64,000 nt of DNA from Halobacteriales archaeon QS_8_69_26. Lineage in GTDB: Archaea; Halobacteriota; Halobacteria; Halobacteriales; SW-7-71-33. The notes below the pieces were generated by a model. It was not told the DNA's origin, searched no databases, and was given only the letters and a program-made list of their open reading frames with translations. Location: NCBI GenBank assembly GCA_003023195.1, contig PXRX01000038.1, positions 1-64,000 of the forward strand. The letters run 5' to 3'. A program made the translations under genes and the position numbers. This document shows, piece after piece, positions 27,283-34,963 of this stretch (the stretch's first letter is position 1; each line of letters begins with the position of its first letter).

Positions 27283-27923
27283 GGATCCCTTCGACGAGTA
27301 CGTCGATCCCACGGAGTTCCGTCTGGGTGAACATCGTCGCTAGCTGGTAGAGCGCGCCGAACACGCTCGTCAGCACCGCACCGAAGACCGCGAGGGTCGC
27401 GTGGGCACCGATCCACTCTCGTCCGGGAAATTTCCCAGGCGGGGAGAACGGACCGGGAAAGGTCGACGGCAAGGACCAGTCCGAGGACGGTGAGGAAGAC
27501 GAACCAGCCGAGCGCGACCGCGAAGTGCGCCTCCGTTACGTCGAACTCGTCCACGGCCGCGGCCGTCCGCCCGAAGTTGTAGGCGAAGGTCCAGAATCCC
27601 GCGAGGACGGTCGCGCCAAAGGGAGCCACCAACCAGGGTTCACCCAGGAGGAACCCGCCGGAGAACCCGGCCAGTCCGACCGTGACGAGCCACAGCTGTG
27701 CCACCGCGAGCCGTCGGGACTGGAGGGTGACTCCCGACCAGACCGGGACGAACTGGGTCATCGCACCCATGATCGTCACGCAGACCCACCCCGCGAGCAG
27801 GAGGTGAACGTGGGAAACCCGCGCCAGGGCGGGTGCGATCCCCGCGACCCGGGCGGTCCCGACGGCCGCACCCGTCAGCAGGAACCCGATCCCGACCAGG
27901 AAGTGCCGGAGGGGGACCGTCAT
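27283..27923 (-). pseudogene. Cytochrome oxidase subunit I-like membrane protein, frameshifted and truncated
   Basis: One frame gives five hydrophobic helices starting MTVPLRHFLVGIGFLLTGAA, with VSHVHLLLAGWVCVTIMGAM and QFVPVWSGVTLQSRRLAVAQ, as in the short COX1/NorB-like haloarchaeal membrane proteins. Near 27400 the frame changes: the expected continuation GAHATLAVFGAVLTSVFGAL and YQLATMFTQTEL is found in another frame. After FTQTELRGIDVLVEGI the similarity stops, about 100 residues early. A single-base indel plus a 3' truncation are therefore present, and the gene is most likely dead. Possible heme ligands (H in VSHVHLL, H in GAHATL) are still visible. Confidence 0.65.
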
Positions 27924-28147
27924 GGGTGGCTGCTTCTCCGTCTCGAGGTTCCCCGGAACTGCACCCATGTTGCGTCGTTCGGTCCCTGGGCAGATGTCGG
28001 TATCCGCGAACCAGTTCGGCAGTATCCGGGGGGTTCACACCGACTCACCGTCGCGGGAGCGCGTAGAAGGAGTACCGGGAAGTAACGGCTCGATTTCGAC
28101 TGGTAGTACACCCGTAACTTTCCAGGGTCCTCCCGAACGATCCATCG

Positions 28148-28801
28148 ATGCGATCGCCGCTGACAGTCCGAAGATGTGGGTTCCTCGGGGTCCTCGCCGG
28201 GGTCGCGTTCGTCCCGTACGCGTTGACGAAGGGGTCGCTGGCGACGACCGTGAAAGAGAGAGGATGGTCCACGCCGGTCACCACGGCCGCCGACACGGCC
28301 CTGACGATACACCTGTTCGAGACGGTATTCGTAGTCCTGCTGTTGGTCGGGTTGCTTTGTTACGCGACGGACCGGCGCAGGTCGATCGGACGGATGGGGA
28401 ACCTCGGGCTGGGGATGGCGGCCGTCGGGTTCCTCCTCGCTATCGTGACGCACTACGGGGAACACGTCCTCGACGGACCGGCCGTCACCGGACTCCCCGG
28501 CGAAGGTGACGTCTTCACCTACGGCTATCTCGTGTCCTGGGTGGTGGTCGAATCGGGCCAGTCGCTTCTCGGCGTCGACGTGGTGCGAACGGACGGACGT
28601 TCGATCCCCGGCGCCGTCGCTCTGGCAGGGACGCTCCCGGTCGTACTGGTGGTCGGGTTCGCAGCAATCGCCACCGGGGCGTACACGCTCGCCGGAGTCC
28701 ACCGGCTCACCCAGGGGGTACTCCACGTGGTCATCGGGCTGGCAGTCGTCGGGACAGGGCGAGGGACCGGGCTCGGACAGGTCCAGTCCGATCACAACTA
28801 G
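28148..28801 (+). CDS. Multi-pass membrane protein, unknown function
   Basis: A 217-residue protein with about five predicted membrane helices, including CGFLGVLAGVAFVPYALTKG, ETVFVVLLLVGLLCYATD, LGMAAVGFLLAIVTHYGEHV and LPVVLVVGFAAIATGAYTLA. Histidines near the ends of helices (THYGEH, AGVHRLTQG) could bind a cofactor but this is speculation. No family recognised. It stands alone, followed by 238 bp of DNA in which I see no gene. Confidence 0.7.
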   Translation: MRSPLTVRRCGFLGVLAGVAFVPYALTKGSLATTVKERGWSTPVTTAADTALTIHLFETVFVVLLLVGLLCYATDRRRSIGRMGNLGLGMAAVGFLLAIVTHYGEHVLDGPAVTGLPGEGDVFTYGYLVSWVVVESGQSLLGVDVVRTDGRSIPGAVALAGTLPVVLVVGFAAIATGAYTLAGVHRLTQGVLHVVIGLAVVGTGRGTGLGQVQSDHN

Positions 28802-29039
28802 CCGGCCGTCTCCCCACGGTCGTGGTCCTCGAAGACCCGTCCGGCACGAACGATCCTCGAAGCGCTGGTCCAGTGTCCGACCCGTATCGGGTGCCGAACC
28901 GGTCGTCCAGTACCACGACCACTCCGGAAGCGGTGGGACCGTCGGTGCGACCTATCCGGAAGACCCATCCACCGGGCGACGGTTCGACTCCAGAACCGTG
29001 CGATGTCGCGCTACCGGCATCAATATAGCAGCATGCGGT

Positions 29040-30134
29040 TTACGCGACGTCCCTCGAACGGTCGGTCGGCCCCTCGAACAGCGAGTACATCGTCGCCTCG
29101 TAGGTCTCGCGGACCCGATCCCCCCAGTTGTGGGTGTAGGTGTCGATGACGTCGTCGGCGACGTCGCCACGGAGGTACTTGACGATGCCCCGGTCGCCGG
29201 TGCGGTCCCGCAGGTGGGTGGTGAAGAAGTGCCGGAAGTAGTGGGGCGTGACGTTCTCCTCCGCCGATCCCCCCGACCGGTACCACCCTGCGGCCCGGGC
29301 GTGTTTCTCGACGCGACCCCGGACCATCGCGGGCGTCAGGCGCTCCCCCCAGCTATCGCCGGTCGAGACGAACAGGGCGTTCGAGACGGCGTCGGGACGG
29401 ATCGCGAGCCAGCGGACCAGCGTCGCCCGGAGTTCGTCGTCCACCGGGACCACGGTCGATCGCTCGCGCTTGTTCGCGGCCGTCCGTTCCTCGTCTTCGA
29501 CCCTGTCCCCACGGGCGATGTTCCCGTCGACGTACAGCGAGTCCGGGCGGCCGTCGATGGCCGGCCGGGGATCGGGGAGCGTCGTCCGGACCGGGTGGTC
29601 GACCGAGAGGTCGCGCAGGTCGAGGTTGCACAGTTCCCCCACCCTGATCCCAGTCTTGAGGAAGGTCACGACCAGGGCACGGTCGAGGGGGTGTCCGATC
29701 CCGGCGACGAAGGCCCGCATCCCGGGAAGGGTGACCTCCCTGCGGGTCGGGTCGGTGTCGATGGACTCGTCCATCTCCTCGCGGACCAGGCCCATCGGGT
29801 TGGCGTCGAAGGCTCCGACCTGGACCATGTAGGCGTAGAACCGGTGGAGGTAGGAGGCGTAGGTGGCGACCGTGGAGGGTGCCAGGTCGCCCCGCAGGTC
29901 GTGGACCCAGGCCATGCACTCGCGCTGTCCCGCCTCCGCAGGGGTCATCGCCTCCGACGGCGAGCGTTCGGGATCCGCCAGGAACGCCTCGAACCGCCGC
30001 AACACCCGTTCGTAGGCGTCGATAGTTCGGTCGGACTTCCCGTGGTACTCCATGTCCCGGAGGAAGTAGGCGACCGGATCCTCCTCGGGGTCGTCCCGTG
30101 GTTCGACCCGGGTCGCCGAGTCCTCACTCGCCAT
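29040..30134 (-). CDS. Tyrosine recombinase (XerC/D-like integrase)
   Basis: A 364-residue site-specific recombinase. The N-terminal SAM-like core-binding domain spans about residues 15-110 (FLRDMEYHGKSDRTIDAYER). The catalytic domain has Arg164 in KTGIRVGEL, a candidate Lys222 in AANKRERSTVVPV, H298-x-x-R301 in PHYFRHFFTTHL and nucleophile Tyr333 in DTYTHNWG. The second His/Trp position, usually in LGH, is replaced by Asp (YLRGD), a common haloarchaeal variant. It overlaps the upstream small gene by 11 bp, so the two are co-expressed. It may act in chromosome or plasmid resolution rather than belonging to a provirus, since no viral genes surround it. Confidence 0.9.
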   Translation of the reverse strand: MASEDSATRVEPRDDPEEDPVAYFLRDMEYHGKSDRTIDAYERVLRRFEAFLADPERSPSEAMTPAEAGQRECMAWVHDLRGDLAPSTVATYASYLHRFYAYMVQVGAFDANPMGLVREEMDESIDTDPTRREVTLPGMRAFVAGIGHPLDRALVVTFLKTGIRVGELCNLDLRDLSVDHPVRTTLPDPRPAIDGRPDSLYVDGNIARGDRVEDEERTAANKRERSTVVPVDDELRATLVRWLAIRPDAVSNALFVSTGDSWGERLTPAMVRGRVEKHARAAGWYRSGGSAEENVTPHYFRHFFTTHLRDRTGDRGIVKYLRGDVADDVIDTYTHNWGDRVRETYEATMYSLFEGPTDRSRDVA

Positions 30135-30534
30135 CGTCGAGCGTGTACCCCCCGGCCCGCGGATCGAACTTCACCCGACCCGACTCGTCCAGGTCGTCCA
30201 GAGCCTCGTACACCCGGTCCTCCATGTCCCGGGTGACCGCGGCGACCAGTTCGTCCGGGTCGACCGGGTCTCCCGAGCGCAGAACGTCGAGGATCCGGTC
30301 TTCAAGGGCCTGACCCCCGGTAGTTGTGTCCGCAGGACCCGAAGATCCGGCTTCGTCGTTTTCCGCCCCGGGAGTGGACGGTACCGGGAAGTCGGCCCGT
30401 CCTGCCTGGACCATCGTCCGGACGAACTCGCTCAGGGTCACGTCCATCCGGTCGGCGTGGTCCTCCCACTCCGCCTTCTGGGCCGCCGGCACGTAGGTGC
30501 GCACGGCCGTCCGTTCCTGTCCGTCGGTGGACAT
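30124..30534 (-). CDS. DUF5805-like partner of the recombinase
   Basis: A 136-residue acidic protein. The N-terminal half, RTYVPAAQKAEWEDHADRMD then VTLSEFVRTMVQAGR, looks like a ribbon-helix-helix or related small DNA-binding motif. After a disordered linker the C-terminal half, LEDRILDVLRSGDPVDPDEL through VYEALDDLDESGRVKFDP, looks like a winged helix. It is immediately upstream of, and overlaps by 11 bp, the tyrosine recombinase; this pair recurs in haloarchaea. A role as a recombinase accessory or regulatory protein is an inference. Confidence 0.75.
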   Translation of the reverse strand: MSTDGQERTAVRTYVPAAQKAEWEDHADRMDVTLSEFVRTMVQAGRADFPVPSTPGAENDEAGSSGPADTTTGGQALEDRILDVLRSGDPVDPDELVAAVTRDMEDRVYEALDDLDESGRVKFDPRAGGYTLDDGE

Positions 30535-30862
30535 ACGGGCCGATCGACCGCCCACCACATCAAACTTTCCCGGAATACTCGATCAAGACCTTGATCCGGT
30601 ATTATGGCCTTACTCTATGAACCAAAATTCAGTAATTCGAGTTATATAGATCCTACTACCACCAAATAAATCACAGAATTCTCGATCGAATTTGTCGGGG
30701 TGTGAACCACGGATATTCGACCAGCTCGTGATCGCTGAAGAGGAACGACGTCCGTGTTTCACTGACCACCTCCTCTCCGGAGCGTTGCTACTGTAATCTT
30801 ACTGTAAGAGGCGAGCCCGACTGGCCCCGAGACTTACGAGAGTGGGCTACGACTCACGGGTG
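30535..30862. other. AT-rich intergenic region
   Basis: About 330 bp without a gene. The part 30595-30690 is markedly AT-rich compared with the GC-rich surroundings (runs such as AGTTATATAGATCC and ACCAAATAAATCACAG). It ends with palindromic site C at 30788-30807. It separates the recombinase operon from the serine hydrolase gene and should hold both promoters; it is also the natural place to look for a recombinase core site. Confidence 0.6.
30788..30807. promoter_or_regulatory. Palindromic operator-like site C
   Basis: CTACTGTAA, spacer TC, TTACTGTAA. The left arm deviates from the consensus TTACAGTAA at two positions, so this copy is partly a direct repeat of the ACTGTAA half. It lies 56 bp upstream of the serine hydrolase ATG. 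Confidence 0.5.
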
Positions 30863-32233
30863 ATGCCGGACCTTCCAGCGGACCGCGTCAGAGCGATCGA
30901 ATCCCTGGTGACCGACTGGCTCCAGGAGGAGGACGTTCCGGGAGCGAGCGTCGTCGTCTTCGACGCGGACGGCGAGCGATACGCCGAGGGGTTCGGGGCC
31001 AGGAACCTGGAGACCAACGATCCCGCGACGCCGGACACGCTCTACGGAATGGGCTCTATCACCAAGTCGGTGACTGGCCTGGTCGTCGTGGGGATGGCCG
31101 AGGCGGGGGAGCTCTCGCTGTCGGACCCCGTCGACGACTACGTCGACCACTACGAGGATGCCCCGGGCGATCCGATAACCATCGCGGAACTGCTCTCGCA
31201 CACCTCCGGGATGCCCGCAACAGGGACGGGAATTCTCGACCAGGCCCTGCGGGGCACGCCGGCCGGCGTCTCCGACGAGGACGACAGGAAACGCTACGTC
31301 CGGGACGCGACGGAGCTCCGGGCGACCGACCGCGAGCGGTTCATGTACTACAACACCGGGTACGACATCCTGGGGCGGGTCATCGAAGCCGTCGACGGCC
31401 GGGACTACGCGGAGTACGTCCGCGAGGAGGTGTTCGAACCGCTCGGGATGGAGCGGTCCACGTTCCACGAGGCGGAGTTCGAGGGCGAAGAGGACGCGAT
31501 GACCGGCTACGAGCCCGGGGAGGGGCCACCGGAGCCGGCACCGTTCCCCTTCGAGGAGCTGATCCACCCCTCGGGCGGACTAGTCTCGTCGGTCCGGGAG
31601 CTGTCGCGGTTCGTCCGGGCGGCGATGAACGACGGGAGCCTGGACGGATCCCGCGTCGTCCCGTCGGGAACGGTGGAGCGATGCCTCCGCGAGCGGGCAG
31701 TCCGCCGGACCTGCCTCGACGGCCGGGACCAGGGGTACGGCTACGGGTGGATGCGCCAGGAGATGGCCGACGACCTCGAGGTGGGCCATGGCGGCTCCAT
31801 CGTCGTCTCGACGGCCGGTGCCAGCTACCTCCAGGACGCCGGCCTGGGGGTCGTGGTCGCCTGCAACACCACCGCCGACCCGCACCCGATGGAACTCGGG
31901 AGGGCAGTCCTGGCGGTCGCGGCCGGCCACCCGCCGACCGAGGAACCGACCTACGCCATGAAACGCAGGTGCGAGGCGGTGACGGGGACCTACGAGTCCT
32001 ACCGCGGGGAACTCACTGCGACGGTGGAGCGAGACGGCGGCGGACTGAGCGTGACGATGGAGGGCTCGTTCGGCGAGGAGGAACTGACGGCCTTCCCCGC
32101 CTCGCTCTCGCCCGACGACCACGAGTTCTACACAGTCTTCGGTGACGGGGCGCGTGCCCTCCTGGAGTTCGACCTCGACGGAGATCATGCGGACCTCTTC
32201 TACACGCGGGCCCGGCTACGGCGGGTGGAGTGA
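30863..32233 (+). CDS. Serine hydrolase of the beta-lactamase/class C penicillin-binding fold
   Basis: A 456-residue enzyme with the three catalytic motifs of the family: S65-I-T-K68 in GMGSITKSVTG, Y162-Y-N164 in MYYNTGYDILGRVIE, and H309-G-G in VGHGGSIVVSTAG. ELLSHTSGMPATG is another family hallmark. The C-terminal 100 residues form a lipocalin-like accessory domain (YESYRGELTATVERDG). Members are esterases, D-aminopeptidases or peptidases. No signal peptide is visible, so it is probably cytoplasmic. The start at 30863 (MPDLPADRVRAI) is preferred to 30842. Palindromic site C lies 56 bp upstream. Confidence 0.88.
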   Translation: MPDLPADRVRAIESLVTDWLQEEDVPGASVVVFDADGERYAEGFGARNLETNDPATPDTLYGMGSITKSVTGLVVVGMAEAGELSLSDPVDDYVDHYEDAPGDPITIAELLSHTSGMPATGTGILDQALRGTPAGVSDEDDRKRYVRDATELRATDRERFMYYNTGYDILGRVIEAVDGRDYAEYVREEVFEPLGMERSTFHEAEFEGEEDAMTGYEPGEGPPEPAPFPFEELIHPSGGLVSSVRELSRFVRAAMNDGSLDGSRVVPSGTVERCLRERAVRRTCLDGRDQGYGYGWMRQEMADDLEVGHGGSIVVSTAGASYLQDAGLGVVVACNTTADPHPMELGRAVLAVAAGHPPTEEPTYAMKRRCEAVTGTYESYRGELTATVERDGGGLSVTMEGSFGEEELTAFPASLSPDDHEFYTVFGDGARALLEFDLDGDHADLFYTRARLRRVE

Positions 32234-32585
32234 ACGGGCGCTGCTCACGGGTTCCCGACGCTCCCCCTGTAGCGGCGGTGTGGGCGCCTCTGGAAACCAC
32301 CCACTTCCCCGCCCATTTCGGGAACGTACAATTCGTTTGTAGTTTCGGACTGGCGTGTCGGAAACGGATAAACCGTATGTCACTATATTAAATGCGGCAC
32401 TTCGTACGTCCGAGTAACCGACCGATATACCCACCAGTACCGGCGCTACAGGGTCCGAAGAGGGGGATCCTCCGGGCGACTCGTCGTGACGGACCACCGA
32501 TGGAAGAGTAACGGTCCCTCACCGAGTACGAGGCCCGTAGTTCCGTGACCGGCGGAGCGGTACCGGGGTCGGGGGGTTCGAACCC
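32234..32585. other. Intergenic region without a visible gene
   Basis: About 350 bp. The middle (32330-32395) is AT-rich, with a TATATTAAAT stretch near 32383-32392 that could be a promoter for the downstream reading frame at 32586. I see no RNA gene or conserved repeat. Confidence 0.5.
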
Positions 32586-33569
32586 ATGCATGCCACCATC
32601 GCACGCGCGGCCGACGGCCGTACGGAGGTGACCGTCACGGACAACCGACTGCGCGAACACCGGATCGCGCTGTCGGCCGACAGGACCGTCGAATCCCACG
32701 CCTGCGAGGACGTGTCGAGCGATCCCGGCAAGCGGACGGCACTGGAGGGTGCGAGTCTCGTCCAGGCCCGGCGATACGCCCGGTACCACGTCACCCGCCA
32801 GCGTGGGGTCGACGCCCTCCACTGGGACGAGGACCCGAGGACGGCGGCCACTACTCTCGTCGCAGTCCAGGGGACCACGACGGACCTCCTCCACGAATTG
32901 TTCGACGACTACTACCGGGAAGTCACGGGCCGCGACCCCTGGGAGGCCGATCGGTCCGACGACAACCCGGAGTCCGACCAGTCCGGCGACCGCGACGAGT
33001 CCGAACGGGGGCCGGTGCTCCACCTGCGCGACGTCGCCCTCGACGCGGGGCCCGTCGAGTCCTGGGACCTCGTGTGATCTGTCGGTGACGCAGCCGAGGA
33101 CCTCGTTGGCGACGACGACCCCGGTCGGACCACCGGGGAACTCCTGGAGTGGCTGGAGGGTGCCGCCCGGCGGGGACCGGTCCAGTTCCCGGAGTCCGCG
33201 ACGGTCAGTGCGGTCACGGAGGTAAACACCGTCCACGACCCGGAGGTCGGCGACCCGCGGATCCCTCCCGAAGAGCGAACCCTGATCGGCCCGGTCGGGG
33301 ACGACGACCCCCCGGGTGAGGACGAGCGGTCCGTCGGGATTCCCGACGCGAGGGTCCGGTCGCCACCCCTCCCCGTCCAGTCACCGGCGGCGTTCAGGTC
33401 GTACCTCTCGCTGAACCTCCTCTGCCAGGTCAGGGACTGTTACGTTGCCATGGGCCTGGACCCGCCCGACCCGTACACGCTCTTCGGACCGGGGAAGCTA
33501 CTGTTCACGGACCGGTATCCGATCGGGCCGGAACTGGAGTTCCTGCGAGTGGTCGCGACGTGCGGGGGT
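32586..33569 (+). pseudogene. Uncharacterised protein interrupted by an in-frame TGA
   Basis: The first 163 codons encode a well-formed acidic protein: MHATIARAADGRTEVTVTDN, EGASLVQARRYARYHVTRQR, GVDALHWDEDPRTAATTLVA and LHLRDVALDAGPVESWDLV. A TGA at 33075-33077 follows, and the same frame then continues open for about 160 codons with the same codon style: SVGDAAEDLVGDDDPGRTTG, ESATVSAVTEVNTVHDPEVG, SPAAFRSYLSLNLLCQVRDC and LLFTDRYPIGPELEFLRVV. The coding signal fades where the frame meets the antisense DyP-like gene near 33570. The simplest reading is a gene of about 320 codons with a CGA-to-TGA mutation and a damaged 3' end. No family recognised. Confidence 0.55.
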
Positions 33570-34841
33570 TCAGGGCCGTGGATCCGGCAGTGCCCGCAGG
33601 TCACGCGGCGGGAGGAGGTAGTTGCCCCGCCGCTTGACGAAGGTGTACTCCAGGGTACCGTTGTTGACCCGGGTTCGGATAGCGGGTGCGTCGGTCAGGT
33701 CGGACCCGTTCATCGCCCGCTTGGTCGCCACGAAGTCCTCGATGGACCGCTGGACCGACAGGAAGTGGACGCCGGCCTCGTCGCCGTCGGTCGAGTCGAA
33801 GTCCCGCCGGAGGATGATCGGTGACCCGTCCTCGCGTGCCCGGGCGGCCTTCTGGGCGTGGCCGACGCGGCCGCGTTCCCTGGCGTCGTCCTCGATGCGG
33901 TCGGTGCAGTCATCGTCGATTCCACTGTCGGTGCCGAGGTTGTCGCCCACACCCTCGACCCGGCCCTCCTCCGCGTGGGCGGGGCAGAACATCTCTGCCA
34001 CCCGGTCCTGGCGGTCCTGTTCGCCGTACCAGTCCTCCAGGCGCAGTCGGATCCGCGAGAGGTGCTGGGTGGTGCCGCCGGCGAACGGGCCCTCCCCGAT
34101 GGTCACGCGGTCCTCGCTGGCCTGGTTCTTCTCGAAGGCGGACTTGAACCCCATGTAGAGAGGTGCCTCGTCGGGTACGGGGTCGCCGTCGGGGACACCC
34201 TTCACGTCCTGGTTGTCCGCCGGGAGCCCCGCGCCGACGAACCCGGTCCGGCGCTCGCGCCGGTCGAACACGTCGGTCAGGGCCGCCCCCACTTCGACGC
34301 CGTTGGCCGTCGAGCGCTCGCCCCGCATCGCCTCCTCGGCGGCCATCAGGGCGGAGCCGTGGTCGCTCGCGAGGTGGAGGACGGCGTCGGGGTCGTCCAG
34401 TTCGGGGTCCTCGAAGTCCGACAGCGGTTCGGGGGCCGGGAGGTCGACCGACCCGGGGAGGTCGGCGTCGAACCGGTCGAAGTAGAAGCGCGAGTACCCC
34501 AGTGTGAACAGCAGTCCCTCGTTGCTCCGCTCGTAGGCGCGTTCGAGCCCCCGGAGCGCCCGTTCGACCGTCTCGCGGTCCGACTCCGTCGGCGGCCCGC
34601 CCCCAGGCAGGTCCAGCAACCAGACTGCGTGGTGGCGCGGGGCGACGGGGTTACCGTGGTCGTCCGTCGAGAGGAAGTCGTCCCAGGCGTGCTGGCGGTC
34701 CGGTAGGGTAGAGAGGTCGTCGCGGCCCCCTGGAATATCGACGGACTCCCGGTCCAGGCAGGCGGCGAGAGCGGCACCGCCGCCGATGGCGACGGCTGCC
34801 TTCACGAACTCGCGGCGCGGAACGGTGCTGTCCCCCGTCAT
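33570..34841 (-). CDS. Tat-exported DyP-peroxidase-fold protein lacking the usual distal Asp
   Basis: A 423-residue protein with a twin-arginine signal (PRREFVKAAVAIGGGAALAA) and a lipobox cysteine at residue 28. The body follows the dye-decolourising peroxidase plan in two ferredoxin-like halves; the C-terminal half has VGHAQKAARA (position of the haem-ligand His), ILRRDFDS and GVHFLSVQRSIEDFVATKRA. However, the conserved GxxDG motif carrying the catalytic Asp reads TGFVGAGLPA here, with no Asp. Classical peroxidase activity is therefore doubtful; haem binding may remain. Haloarchaeal relatives are labelled DUF7405. Confidence 0.75.
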   Translation of the reverse strand: MTGDSTVPRREFVKAAVAIGGGAALAACLDRESVDIPGGRDDLSTLPDRQHAWDDFLSTDDHGNPVAPRHHAVWLLDLPGGGPPTESDRETVERALRGLERAYERSNEGLLFTLGYSRFYFDRFDADLPGSVDLPAPEPLSDFEDPELDDPDAVLHLASDHGSALMAAEEAMRGERSTANGVEVGAALTDVFDRRERRTGFVGAGLPADNQDVKGVPDGDPVPDEAPLYMGFKSAFEKNQASEDRVTIGEGPFAGGTTQHLSRIRLRLEDWYGEQDRQDRVAEMFCPAHAEEGRVEGVGDNLGTDSGIDDDCTDRIEDDARERGRVGHAQKAARAREDGSPIILRRDFDSTDGDEAGVHFLSVQRSIEDFVATKRAMNGSDLTDAPAIRTRVNNGTLEYTFVKRRGNYLLPPRDLRALPDPRP

Positions 34842-34963
34842 CGTGCGGGGTTACGGCCGTGCGTCGAAAGGGCTTCTGGTCCGCGCCTCGAACTGCCGGT
34901 TCCGCTGAGAGGAGAACGGGAAGCCCAGAACGGCAGGCGTCGATCACCGGGTCCAGAGGCCGA

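Noticed and set aside
29040-30134. Provirus or integrated plasmid marked by the recombinase
   Set aside because: No capsid, terminase, replication or partition genes surround it, and no direct att repeats are visible. The paired DUF5805-like gene suggests a conserved chromosomal module.
30595-30807. Replication origin in the AT-rich gap
   Set aside because: No Orc1/Cdc6 gene is near and no ORB-type repeats are recognisable; AT-richness alone is not enough.
69-33077. TGA reassigned to a sense codon, or selenocysteine, as explanation for the interrupted genes
   Set aside because: Many intact genes here end with TGA (for example gcvT, cofE, cheB), often in stop-start overlaps, so TGA is an ordinary stop. 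No SECIS-like context or Cys/Sec position is evident at the interruptions.
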